Source: a bacterium 336/3 (lineage in GTDB: Bacteria > Bacteroidota > Bacteroidia > Cytophagales > Thermonemataceae). From it: 64,000 bases of DNA. The notes beneath the pieces are model-generated. The model was not told where the DNA came from. It did no database searches and worked only from the letters and a program-made list of their open reading frames with translations. Made by a program: the position numbers and the translations under genes. Within the stretch, counting starts at the first letter, position 1. Each line of letters begins with the position of its first letter. Shown here piece after piece: positions 34,390 through 42,705 of this stretch. The stretch spans positions 1,564,586 through 1,628,585 of the forward strand of contig LJIE01000001.1 of the NCBI GenBank assembly GCA_001281695.1. Direction: 5' to 3'.

Positions 34390-34431
34390 GAGAAGCATTT
34401 TTACATAAAAAGCTGTACAAAAATGCTTCTC
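34390..34431 (+). promoter_or_regulatory. Hairpin that contains the next start codon
   Basis: GAGAAGCATTTTT and AAAAATGCTTCTC form a perfect 13-bp stem with a 16-nt loop. The ATG of the next gene (34423-34425) is inside the 3' arm, so initiation would need the stem opened. Confidence 0.55.
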
Positions 34432-35391
34432 TGTTCAACTCAAGATGTAAAGAAATATGTAGGCAGTATCCAAAAAAGCACTTCTTGGGATACTCTTAAA
34501 ACTTACGTTTCATTAGCTGAAAACTTTTCCATCAAGCCCATCATTGGGCAGGCTCTCTATAATGCTTTAGATGTTGTAGATTTTACAAGTCTTTCTTCAG
34601 AACTAAAAACCCTCCTTGAATACGTTCAGAGAGCTTTGGCTTATGCTACTGTTTTACGTGGCTTGCCTGAGTTGTATGCTACCATTTCTGATACAGGTGT
34701 ACAGCAACAAAACCCTGAAAATTCCACTCCTGCCAATCAGTGGGTAGTATCAGGCTTGAAAGAATCTTTTACTCAATCAGCAGATGATTGTATCAATAGC
34801 CTTATCCAATTCTTAGACGACAATGCTACTGATTATACTGATTGGGAAAACACTGCCTTTGTTCAAAAACGCTCAAACCTCTTAATCAAGTCTGCCAATG
34901 AACTTTCTGACCACATTTATTTTCCAAATAGTCATTATGCCTTTTGGAAGATGTATGCCTTTTTTGGTATTGCTGAAAGAAAACATCTTACTCCCAGTAT
35001 CTCAGAAGAACTATTGCAGGAGTTCAAGGATGCAACAACTCCTACAGCCAAAGAAAAGAAGGCTATTCAAAAGGCAAAAGATGCCTTAGCTCATTTTGCT
35101 TTTTACGAAGCTATACCAGCTCTTCAATTCAAAATTGTAGGTGGTAGTTTACTCATTACTACTTATTCAGATGGAATAGCTGTCAAATCAAATGATTATA
35201 AAATTTTAAAAGACCTGAAGGAAAAAACGTTTCAGGATGCTCAAGGTTTCTTGGTAGAGCTGAAAAGCTATTTAGATGAGAACTCAGATGACTTTCCTAC
35301 TTATAAAGCTTCTATCAGATACCAAGAACCTGAAAATCGTACAACTTCATACGGCACAGCCGATAATTCAAACACTATTATTTCAATCTAA
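34423..35391 (+). CDS. DUF6712-like phage structural protein (head-tail region)
   Basis: 322 aa. Two similar halves begin TQDVKKYVG.. and are helix-rich (SIKPIIGQALYNAL; ALAYATVLRGLPELY), the look of the DUF6712 family found in Bacteroidota phages after the portal gene. Length and place suggest a head-completion or connector protein. The start codon is within a hairpin. Confidence 0.6.
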   Translation: MLLCSTQDVKKYVGSIQKSTSWDTLKTYVSLAENFSIKPIIGQALYNALDVVDFTSLSSELKTLLEYVQRALAYATVLRGLPELYATISDTGVQQQNPENSTPANQWVVSGLKESFTQSADDCINSLIQFLDDNATDYTDWENTAFVQKRSNLLIKSANELSDHIYFPNSHYAFWKMYAFFGIAERKHLTPSISEELLQEFKDATTPTAKEKKAIQKAKDALAHFAFYEAIPALQFKIVGGSLLITTYSDGIAVKSNDYKILKDLKEKTFQDAQGFLVELKSYLDENSDDFPTYKASIRYQEPENRTTSYGTADNSNTIISI

Positions 35392-35392
35392 A

Positions 35393-35662
35393 ATGGAAAA
35401 CGAAAGTCCTAAACCTGTAAAAAAAGTATCCATCAGTTCAATATTGTACAATATACAAGTTGAAATACATTCAATCAAGAAAGCTATGTTAGGCGATGAG
35501 TATAATGAAAATGGTGTGATGAAAAGGCTTAGTGTTGCTGAATCTGATATAGATGCTCTCAAGAAATTTAGGGATAAAGTTATTTGGACAGCTTCAGGTG
35601 TAAGCCTTGCAATAGGTAGTCTATTCACATTTATTAACTATATCATGAATTTAAAGAAATGA
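35393..35662 (+). CDS. XhlA-like membrane accessory protein of the lysis cassette
   Basis: 89 aa from ATG 35393, 1 nt after the previous stop. A soluble N-terminal part, an amphipathic helix (VAESDIDALKKFRDKV) and a C-terminal membrane helix (IWTASGVSLAIGSLFTFINY). This is the XhlA/holin-accessory layout. It overlaps the holin candidate by 4 nt. A longer frame upstream lies inside the previous gene and is not used. Confidence 0.6.
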   Translation: MENESPKPVKKVSISSILYNIQVEIHSIKKAMLGDEYNENGVMKRLSVAESDIDALKKFRDKVIWTASGVSLAIGSLFTFINYIMNLKK

Positions 35663-35871
35663 GCAGATTCAAATTAAAAAACTTCTTTGGGCATTTTGCC
35701 TCTACATCTGTAGGCATTTTACTAAGCCTTTTGATATGTGCTATCATGCTGTATTTTGTGCATGTTGGCAAAGCTACCGTTGAGGGTATTTATCCCTATT
35801 TTACTGCATTTGCAGTTCCTGTAATACTTTTTCTTTATGGAAAGAAGGAAGACCAAATACCCAAGCCATGA
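35659..35871 (+). CDS. Holin candidate, two membrane helices
   Basis: 70 aa with helices at about 14-35 (STSVGILLSLLICAIMLYFV) and 45-62 (YFTAFAVPVILFLYG) and a charged C-terminus GKKEDQIPKP. Size and topology fit class II holins; neighbouring spanin-like genes support a lysis role. The endolysin is far away at 17516-18193. Confidence 0.58.
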   Translation: MSRFKLKNFFGHFASTSVGILLSLLICAIMLYFVHVGKATVEGIYPYFTAFAVPVILFLYGKKEDQIPKP

Positions 35872-36155
35872 GATACCTGTTTTTATTTTTTGGAGCTACG
35901 CTGTTAGCTATGAAGCGTTTTTGGCTATTAGTGGTGGTGGTGATTGTATCTGTAGCATTCTATTTTTATGAGAAAGCTGAGTACAAAAGAGCCAAGAAAG
36001 AGGCTGAGAAGTATAAACATGAAGCTGATAGCCTGAAAAGTGTTATAAAGACTCAGGAAAAGGTAAAGGATTTAACAACCAAAGACACCCTACTAACTAA
36101 TGAAATTGATAGGAATTCTGATTCTGTGGATGCTGCTAAGCAGTTTTTCAAGTAA
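35868..36155 (+). CDS. i-spanin (Rz)-like protein
   Basis: 95 aa: an N-terminal membrane anchor (WLLVVVVIVSVAFYFYE) followed by a periplasmic coiled coil (KKEAEKYKHEADSLKSVIKTQ). This is the Rz layout. The next gene starts within its last 56 nt in another frame, as in nested Rz/Rz1 pairs. Confidence 0.58.
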   Translation: MRYLFLFFGATLLAMKRFWLLVVVVIVSVAFYFYEKAEYKRAKKEAEKYKHEADSLKSVIKTQEKVKDLTTKDTLLTNEIDRNSDSVDAAKQFFK

Positions 36156-36423
36156 AGCCCAGAACTGTTGTGATAGCCTGAAAATGGCTAAGGTGTATGG
36201 TCGTGTACTGGTGAAAGATATTGCCTTAAAGGACTCTTTGTTATCCATCAGAAAACAGACTATTGAAATACTTTTTCAAGAGACTCAAAGGCTACAGCAA
36301 GCAAACTATAAGCTGAAAGAAAGTCATGAGGCTTTGAGTAAGCAAGTAAAACTTATCCGAAAAAGAAAGAATGTAGCTGTAGGGGTTTCATTCTCTTTAT
36401 TTTTAATCCTACTAATCAAATGA
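36100..36423 (+). CDS. Secreted coiled-coil protein with C-terminal membrane helix, spanin-like
   Basis: 107 aa. A signal peptide (KLIGILILWMLLSSFSSKA) with Cys-Cys shortly after the cleavage region, a coiled coil (QETQRLQQANYKLKESHEAL), and a C-terminal hydrophobic helix (VAVGVSFSLFLILLI). N-terminal export signal plus C-terminal helix resembles a unimolecular spanin, although the lipobox is not canonical. It overlaps the Rz-like gene by 56 nt and the next gene by 4 nt. Confidence 0.5.
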   Translation: MKLIGILILWMLLSSFSSKAQNCCDSLKMAKVYGRVLVKDIALKDSLLSIRKQTIEILFQETQRLQQANYKLKESHEALSKQVKLIRKRKNVAVGVSFSLFLILLIK

Positions 36424-37199
36424 ATTCAGTAAAAATAGGAAAGAAAGAGTATCGTGTACCTGCTTCATGGGATGAGCTGACAGCCTCACAAGTGTATTTG
36501 ATTGCTGGGGATTTCTTTGGAGCAACGAAAATTGATGAGGCTCAAATCAGACTCATCATGACAATTATACCAGCAAATATATTTTCACAATTAAGTGCTG
36601 TGATTAGGTATGAGATTTTACAGCTGTTAGATTTCTTGCCTGAAATCAAACTTACAAAGAACTTGTTTCCTGCTTTTCATGGTCTTTACGGTCCTTCAGA
36701 TGAGCTTTTAAATGTAACGGTTTTAGAGTATGCGACAGCTGACAGTTATTTTCATGCTTTTATAGATACTCAGGATATCAAATTTTTGGATTTGATGGTT
36801 GCTTGTTTTTATAGAAAACCCAAGCTCAAACCCAAAGAGGCTAAACCTTTGGATTGGGATGGAGACTACAGGCAGAAGTTTAATGCAAATCTAGTGGAAG
36901 AGATAGCAGACAAGCATATCAAAAAACTATCTCCAATATTTAAGCAGGTGGTTTTCTTGTTTTTTGTGGGTTGTAAGAGAAAGCTTGTAGAGGATTATTC
37001 TGAACTGTTTCAAAGCTCTGGCAGTAGCTCATCATCAGGGAACGGATGGGCTGATACGATTATTGATTTGGGTGAGGCTGGTTTGTTTGGTGATTTAGAA
37101 AAATCAGCCACCACCTACATACACACAGCTTTTATGTATTTTAAGAAGAAGTATATTGAGAACAAAGAACTGGAGGCAAAGTATGGAACAAATAGTTGA
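36420..37199 (+). CDS. Hypothetical tail-assembly-region protein
   Basis: 259 aa, soluble, helical in the second half, with a serine-rich linker SSGSSSSSG near residue 205. It overlaps the next gene by 17 nt, reminiscent of tail chaperone pairs, but I see no slippery sequence. Position between lysis and tail genes suggests head-tail or tail assembly. Confidence 0.5.
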   Translation: MNSVKIGKKEYRVPASWDELTASQVYLIAGDFFGATKIDEAQIRLIMTIIPANIFSQLSAVIRYEILQLLDFLPEIKLTKNLFPAFHGLYGPSDELLNVTVLEYATADSYFHAFIDTQDIKFLDLMVACFYRKPKLKPKEAKPLDWDGDYRQKFNANLVEEIADKHIKKLSPIFKQVVFLFFVGCKRKLVEDYSELFQSSGSSSSSGNGWADTIIDLGEAGLFGDLEKSATTYIHTAFMYFKKKYIENKELEAKYGTNS

Positions 37200-37668
37200 T
37201 TGGAATAGCTTTGTTGCTTATTTTGAAGAAATAGCAACAAAGCATAAAGATATTAATTCCTTTTGTTTTGGGACACTTGAGAAAAAACAAGCCTTTACAA
37301 AAAGTGATATTGTGTATCCTTGTCTCTGGCTTGAGATACCAGATTTTCAACCTGAAGGCGATGGCGTTTTTACCCGTTGTACTTCTGCCTTTACTATTTC
37401 CACAAGTGCTGAGAAGGGAGATTATGAAGCTGAGAATGCAGCCTTAAAACTATGTTCTGAAATAGGTTTACAGGTGGTTTCTAAGATGAGAAAAGATAGC
37501 CACGATTTGAATGAAGAAGATGAACCCTTCTTAGAATTCAATACTTCAGATGCAGACTTAGAGTCAGGTATCATGATTGGAGTAGATAATGAACACGGGT
37601 ATCGTGTTCAGTTTACGATTAGAATTAATGATTTAATTTGTTACAAGCAAGATAAATGGGACTTATAG
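37183..37668 (+). CDS. Hypothetical tail-region protein (tail-terminator-like by position)
   Basis: 161 aa from ATG 37183; the frame extends upstream to 37156 but overlaps more. Alpha/beta composition: helix at the start (WNSFVAYFEEIATKHKD), central strands ending with a FTIRINDLIC strand. Tail terminators share size and such pattern, but nothing is diagnostic. It overlaps the next gene by 13 nt. Confidence 0.5.
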   Translation: MEQIVDWNSFVAYFEEIATKHKDINSFCFGTLEKKQAFTKSDIVYPCLWLEIPDFQPEGDGVFTRCTSAFTISTSAEKGDYEAENAALKLCSEIGLQVVSKMRKDSHDLNEEDEPFLEFNTSDADLESGIMIGVDNEHGYRVQFTIRINDLICYKQDKWDL

Positions 37669-38765
37669 CACAACCAAATACATACGTTCACACAGGTAAT
37701 CCTATTGTGTATAAACTTGATGATGCGACAGGTGAAGCAACCTTATCCCTAAAAATAGGCGTGAATGTATTAGCTCAGGTAACAGCCAACTGGTATGGTG
37801 GCTATGAATTTGATATTTCAAAGTATGTGAAGGCTTTTGTAAGCTCTACAGCTCCTAATGTAGCCTTAGAATTCAATGCTCAAGCTGAGAGTGCAATTAC
37901 CTTTACTGTAGATATTTCGATTGTCGGTCCAGCTTTTACAAACAATTACACTCATTCCTTTACAGCTCTTAGGGGAGGTCTGCCAAAAGAGGTGTTTGCT
38001 CAGGATAGTAATTTCTTTGCGTATATGGGCTTTAATGGCAATCAGAAACTACTTACGCATCAGCCACTCCGAAAGTCTTCTGTAAGCCCTGAAAACCCTG
38101 AATTTTTAGCATTTTATACAGCTACTTGGGGAGGCACTATTACAAGAAATACAACGGTGTATTATACTGATGGGACAAGTGATATTTTTACAGATGCCTT
38201 TGCAAAATCCGGTGATGTCATTACCTGTATTCGTTGTAAGCTCACAGATGTACCCTATGATGAGCAAAAAGAGGTTTTGGAGTATCATGTATTTTTTACA
38301 GATGGTACCAGAACCACACGCTTGCAAATTTTTGAGGTAGATCATTCCTTCAGAAGGCAAGAAAGGTTTTTCATTTTTGAAAACTCTTTAGGTGGTTGGG
38401 ATACGCTTCGCTGTTTTGGAGAGCAAGAAAGCGAGGCAAATGTAATGCAAGAGATGGCTTCGGATTATTCAGGAAATTATCTTGCAAACAACATCTTAAA
38501 AACGGATATGTTTGTCTATGATAGTTCAATATCCAATGAGCATGAAGTCAATACAGGTTATTATCCTGCTTCCTATGTGGCTTATTTGAGGGAATTTATG
38601 TTGTCAAAAAATAAATACCTGGTTATTTCAAATAAGCTTTATCCTGTTGTCTTGACTTCTAAGAAAATCAAGTATGCCAATGACGAGAAGAATTTGAAAG
38701 CAGCTTCTTTCTCTTATTCACTTGCTGCTGATAGTAATGAATTTTACCACCCCAACATGATATGA
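37656..38765 (+). CDS. Strand-rich tail protein (distal-tail-like)
   Basis: 369 aa, nearly all predicted beta strands: immunoglobulin-like segments (TLSLKIGVNVLAQVTANWYG; YHVFFTDGTRTTRLQIF) and a polar surface. It overlaps the following large tail gene by 4 nt. A distal-tail or baseplate-hub role is suggested by the location before a larger tail protein. The tape measure gene now lies downstream, beyond the accessory region. Confidence 0.52.
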   Translation: MGLIAQPNTYVHTGNPIVYKLDDATGEATLSLKIGVNVLAQVTANWYGGYEFDISKYVKAFVSSTAPNVALEFNAQAESAITFTVDISIVGPAFTNNYTHSFTALRGGLPKEVFAQDSNFFAYMGFNGNQKLLTHQPLRKSSVSPENPEFLAFYTATWGGTITRNTTVYYTDGTSDIFTDAFAKSGDVITCIRCKLTDVPYDEQKEVLEYHVFFTDGTRTTRLQIFEVDHSFRRQERFFIFENSLGGWDTLRCFGEQESEANVMQEMASDYSGNYLANNILKTDMFVYDSSISNEHEVNTGYYPASYVAYLREFMLSKNKYLVISNKLYPVVLTSKKIKYANDEKNLKAASFSYSLAADSNEFYHPNMI

Positions 38766-40114
38766 TAGGTCTTTTGCATGAAAGCACAGGGCAAAACATA
38801 GACATAGCCCCCAACACTTCTATTACATTCAACATAGAAAATCCACTTTTGTCTTTTGCATTTGTGGGCAATTATACTTTTCCCTTTACTCTGCCAGCTA
38901 CAGATAAAAATATCAGGTTTTTTAAGTTCTTTAATACTATTCAAAGTAAAGAAAACTATGTAGCTGAGTCTTATTTCTATCTGATTGTAGGCAATTCTAT
39001 GGTTGTAAGAGGTTCTTTGAATCTGATCAGTTCTGATAAGAGTGGATTTAAGGTAAACTTTAACTCCGTGCTTTCTACACTCAAGTTTGATATTAAGAAT
39101 GTCAAGCTCAATCAATTCCTTTCGCCTTCTTTGCAGTTTGGTTTTAAAATACACTCTTTAAGAACTTTAATTTTATTTCTATTTGAGGAATTAGGTATTA
39201 GTAGAGTCGAGGGTACTTTCATGGATTGGATTATAGATTTTGACTCCTACAGCGTCTCAAGTCCTCAGGATGGGGAAACCATTTCAAGAGATTTTATCGT
39301 GTGGTTTTTTGATGAGGGTTTGGAGGGGACTATTTTTAATTTCCTTGAAAACCTCATGTTTTTCTTTAATGTGGCTTATATTTTCAAGAATGACTCAGTA
39401 AGTATTGAGTTTAGAAAAGATGCCTTGACAAAGCCCAAGAAGGATTTTAGTAGGAAAATCAAAAGAATAACCACGATTGACAATGAAAAGCCTATCCATT
39501 ATTATTTCAAGTTTGCCCAGAATGTAGTAAAGGCTCAGGTAGACAATGTTTCCCCAGCTATTGTGTATCCGGATGGATACTTTAATTTTCAAAATTATGG
39601 TATCTTAGAGGGTAGTGATATTTTAGAATCTAACATGTTACCTGTTTCTATCCGTTATGACTATGATGGTACAAATTATGATACTGTTCCAGCTTTGGGC
39701 TTGCTTACGCCTTCTACTTTTGTAGAGGATTATAAGAAATACAGCTATTTGAGTGTAAGAACACACCGTTATATCAATGAGTCTTTGCCAAATGAATTAA
39801 CGTATTTGAATAAAGATCCTTTTGATGGATTCTGTTTTGATTTTTCGTCTAACAGAAGCATACCTGGTGCGTATTATGGAATAGGTTTGTATGAGCGTTT
39901 CTGGAATACTTGGGACTATTTCAACAGCAACAAAAGAGCTTGTGATGCTGAAATACTCTATGATATTATTGATTTGAACAATGATTTTTGGATTACTCAG
40001 CCCATTTTTGCTGATGGCATTGCCTACTTTCAGGAGAAAATACAGCTACAGGTAAGCAATACTGACAATCCATTTTCCAAGCTTGCAAAAGTTAAACTAC
40101 AGAAGATACGATGA
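38762..40114 (+). CDS. Tail/baseplate protein (probable)
   Basis: 450 aa, soluble and strand-rich. N-terminal segments (SITFNIENPLLSF; NYTFPFTLPATDKN) look like the oligomerising part of a tail-tip protein; no peptidase or lysozyme motif is seen. Overlaps its neighbours by 4 nt on both sides, so it is translated within the tail operon. Confidence 0.5.
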   Translation: MIGLLHESTGQNIDIAPNTSITFNIENPLLSFAFVGNYTFPFTLPATDKNIRFFKFFNTIQSKENYVAESYFYLIVGNSMVVRGSLNLISSDKSGFKVNFNSVLSTLKFDIKNVKLNQFLSPSLQFGFKIHSLRTLILFLFEELGISRVEGTFMDWIIDFDSYSVSSPQDGETISRDFIVWFFDEGLEGTIFNFLENLMFFFNVAYIFKNDSVSIEFRKDALTKPKKDFSRKIKRITTIDNEKPIHYYFKFAQNVVKAQVDNVSPAIVYPDGYFNFQNYGILEGSDILESNMLPVSIRYDYDGTNYDTVPALGLLTPSTFVEDYKKYSYLSVRTHRYINESLPNELTYLNKDPFDGFCFDFSSNRSIPGAYYGIGLYERFWNTWDYFNSNKRACDAEILYDIIDLNNDFWITQPIFADGIAYFQEKIQLQVSNTDNPFSKLAKVKLQKIR

Positions 40115-40626
40115 AACCCATTATACCTGAAAATATTCGAGAATGGCTCAAGCAGGTTGCTCAGGACTGGGCAAAACAAACGATTGATTTGCTTTCTCAG
40201 AAAGCTAAGAAGGTAGGCGTGAGAGCTGAAGGGGAACTGCTTCAGAACTTCACTTACTTTCTTGCGAATGCTACAGAAAGCCAGATAGGTATTACTTTCC
40301 AATTACCTGCTTATGGGAAGATGATTGACATGAAGGGTTTGAACCCTGTGCAGAAAGGTTTGTGGCTACTTGCGACAGAGTTAAAAGATTGGATTATTAG
40401 AGAAAACATAGGTTTTACACCTAAGAATTCTAAGTGGAGTGCTGAGAGGGCTAAGACTCAGTTTGCGTGGGCGATTGCAAGAACGAAAATGAAGAGCAAT
40501 AGGAAACACAAACGTAAGAGATGGTTTTCTAAGAACTTTTACGGACAGATTAACTACCTGCTCCAGCAGATTGCCCAGGGACATGCGGAGTATGCGAACC
40601 TTGCCATTACCGAAAATCTTAAATAA
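40111..40626 (+). CDS. Hypothetical tail-region protein; 3' end duplicated downstream
   Basis: 171 aa, basic C-terminus (TKMKSNRKHKRKRWFSKNF). The last 126 nt (40501-40626) recur in diverged form at 41610-41747, with Trp changed to a stop codon. So the present 3' end was joined to new sequence by recombination, and the accessory genes 40775-41539 lie between the two copies. Confidence 0.55.
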   Translation: MKPIIPENIREWLKQVAQDWAKQTIDLLSQKAKKVGVRAEGELLQNFTYFLANATESQIGITFQLPAYGKMIDMKGLNPVQKGLWLLATELKDWIIRENIGFTPKNSKWSAERAKTQFAWAIARTKMKSNRKHKRKRWFSKNFYGQINYLLQQIAQGHAEYANLAITENLK

Positions 40627-40774
40627 ATAATTGTATCAGGTATTCATAGACTTTAATTTTTTATATTTGATAAGATTTTGATATTTTTGAATATAGTTTG
40701 TGGAGACCAGAGACCACACAAAAAACGGGGCAATTGCCAAGCCTTGTGGCAAATCTTTCATAAAAATCATTATT

Positions 40775-41149
40775 ATGATGAAGTCAAAATTAAACCTTTT
40801 ATTGATTGTTTTATTCTTAGGAGTTTGTTCTCTTTCTGCCAATGCTCAAGTTAAAAAAGCTGATGTTATGCAAACCCTTGTAGATGTAGGTATAACCTTA
40901 AAAGATATAAAAGAAGTCTTTATAGATGGCACATTAGAGACACTTAATGACAGATCATGGAGACGATCTTTTGATAAGTTTGAAAGAGAAGGAAAAAAAG
41001 CTTTTGAAGTAGTCCTGACAGATTCTGGTGTGAAAATTTTAATTACTGCTAATGATGGTACTCGTTATTCTAACTTTTATTCGTATTCTAATATAAAAAG
41101 CATAACTACAAACTCAACTGGTTATCTAGGTATTGACATAACAGATTAG
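40775..41149 (+). CDS. Secreted accessory protein, unknown function
   Basis: 124 aa with Sec signal peptide (KSKLNLLLIVLFLGVCSLSANA, then Q). ATG 40775 or 40778 gives it; an upstream ATG at 40700 does not. The mature part is charged and strand-rich. The region before it has two inverted repeats (TTTGTGG..CCACACAAA and TTGCCA..TGGCAA). It is the first gene of the accessory region. Confidence 0.55.
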   Translation: MMKSKLNLLLIVLFLGVCSLSANAQVKKADVMQTLVDVGITLKDIKEVFIDGTLETLNDRSWRRSFDKFEREGKKAFEVVLTDSGVKILITANDGTRYSNFYSYSNIKSITTNSTGYLGIDITD

Positions 41150-41192
41150 TTTTCTGCTATTATTCCCTAAAGATTGAAGTCATAAATAACCT

Positions 41193-41224
41193 TAAAGTTG
41201 GATATTATTTTGAATTTCCAACTT
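41193..41224 (+). terminator. Hairpin terminator 1 of the accessory region
   Basis: AAAGTTGGA / TCCAACTTT stem, loop 14 nt, followed by TTTTT; related in sequence to the hairpin at 41568-41599. Confidence 0.65.
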
Positions 41225-41311
41225 TTTTTTATTTTTGCAGCCAGATTAATAAAAGGACTTTATAAAATAATTTTTAAACCTATTTTATTCAATAAAACAA
41301 ACCTTAATATT

Positions 41312-41539
41312 ATGGCTACACCATCAGCTTCTGAAATTAAAACATTAATTGATTTAAAAGCTAATGTTAATCTCAATGGTGCAAGAATAGGAACCACAGA
41401 CTTAAAAGCACTTGTAACAATGGCTGTTGAAAAAGAAGTACATGTCACAGTTAGAAATGCAGATTTTTTATCACAACTTGACAGAAAAACCCTTGCTGGA
41501 ATAGGTAAACAATATTTAACATTTGTATTCCATGATTAA
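41312..41539 (+). CDS. Small accessory protein, unknown function
   Basis: 75 aa from ATG 41312; the longer frame would begin within the preceding hairpin. KTLIDLKANVNLNGARIGTTDLKALV and GIGKQYLTFVF suggest a compact helix-strand domain. It stands alone between two related hairpins, so it has its own transcript. Confidence 0.5.
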   Translation: MATPSASEIKTLIDLKANVNLNGARIGTTDLKALVTMAVEKEVHVTVRNADFLSQLDRKTLAGIGKQYLTFVFHD

Positions 41540-41567
41540 AAAATGATTTTATCGAATATTTTGTGCC

Positions 41568-41599
41568 AAAGTTGGATATGATTTTTTATATCCAACTTT
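41568..41599 (+). terminator. Hairpin terminator 2 of the accessory region
   Basis: AAAGTTGGATAT / ATATCCAACTTT, perfect 12-bp stem with 8-nt loop and T-rich tail. Confidence 0.8.
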
Positions 41600-41609
41600 T
41601 GTTATTTTT

Positions 41610-41747
41610 AGGAAACACAAGTGTAAAAGGTAGTTTTCTAAGAACTTTTACAGACAGATTAACTACCTGTTTCAGCAGATTGCTCAGGGGCATGCGGAGT
41701 ATGCGAACTTGGCGATTGTTGAAGGTCTAGAGTCTGTTAATGGTTGA
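41610..41747 (+). pseudogene. Truncated second copy of the 3' end of the 40111 gene
   Basis: From AGGAAACACAAG onward the DNA parallels 40501-40626: the encoded QINYLxQQIAQGHAEYAN is kept, while the Trp of KRW is a TAG stop and the end continues differently (VEGLESVNG). No start codon is present. It is a remnant of a replaced homologous 3' end. Its last bases overlap the convergent gene at 41737. Confidence 0.75.
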
Positions 41748-42372
41748 ACTCTAAAGAACCTACAACAAATTTTCCATCTTTTAAGCTACGAGAAATATAA
41801 TATCCTTCAGCACTCTTACCTGTTGTTGAAAATACCAAACAAAAAACTCCCATACCTCTACCTGTTGGTTGTGGATCAGCTTTTGTTGTATAAATAATTC
41901 TTAAAAAATCATCTTTCTTTATGGCATATCCTGTTATAACTCTTGTAGGAATATCAGAAGTATATTTATTTTCAGGTTTTGCATTATATGTTCCATTAAC
42001 AATAATACTATCATTTCTTTCTTTTATTTCTAGAGTTATTATATAACTATACTTTTCTTGATTTGTGTCTTTTTTATCACCATTGATAATATCTAATCCT
42101 TTTCCATTCCAAGTTCCTAAATAGTATTTAGATTCTTGTGAGGATGTTGTGGAGGGTGTAAAGAATTTATTTTTCCATAGTTCATTTGTTACTCCTAACA
42201 CCAGTAAAACAATAGAAAATACCATAAAAAGATAAATAGATCTTATAATAGACCTTCTTGGCTCATTTCTTTTTTGCTCCTCTAACAATAATTTATATGA
42301 AAAAAAGGCTAAGAAAAAACCTAGTCCTATTACTCCATACGATAATACTTGCATTATATCCATAATATTCAA
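41737..42372 (-). CDS. Membrane-anchored accessory protein
   Basis: 211 aa with two N-terminal membrane helices (about 8-26 and 45-64) and a soluble strand-rich domain of about 130 residues (LGTWNGKGLDII; VNGTYNAKPEN). No family recognised. It faces the opposite way to the phage genes, as cargo often does, and its 3' end overlaps the pseudogene copy. Confidence 0.55.
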   Translation of the reverse strand: MNIMDIMQVLSYGVIGLGFFLAFFSYKLLLEEQKRNEPRRSIIRSIYLFMVFSIVLLVLGVTNELWKNKFFTPSTTSSQESKYYLGTWNGKGLDIINGDKKDTNQEKYSYIITLEIKERNDSIIVNGTYNAKPENKYTSDIPTRVITGYAIKKDDFLRIIYTTKADPQPTGRGMGVFCLVFSTTGKSAEGYYISRSLKDGKFVVGSLEFNH

Positions 42373-42705
42373 AGATTAATGTTATCAAAATAAATATAAT
42401 TTAAAATTCTTCCAAAGACAAAATGTAATTTATTATTACACTCAACTTTTTTTGCTGTTTTTACAATTCTACTTTTAAATTTAAAATAATAGCTTTACTA
42501 TTATTTTTCTCAAAATATTAAAAAACACCTAAAATATTACACAATTTTTAGGTGTTTTTTGCTTGTAAAAAGCCTTCATTTTTTCACTAATCAACTTTTT
42601 CAAAACTATCTTTATCTTTTTCTTACACACCCCAAAAATCAGGGATTCCCTGATGCGTGGGAGTTTTTTATTTTTTAGATTGGGGAGGAAAAACTGAATA
42701 AATCT
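42373..42705. promoter_or_regulatory. Divergent intergenic region with hairpin and palindrome
   Basis: 333 nt with no gene. AAAAACACCTAAA/TTTAGGTGTTTTT (42521-42559) is a terminator-like hairpin. ATCAGGGATTCCCTGAT (42638-42654) is a perfect 17-nt palindrome 51 nt before the next gene, a good operator candidate for the 42706 operon. Confidence 0.5.
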
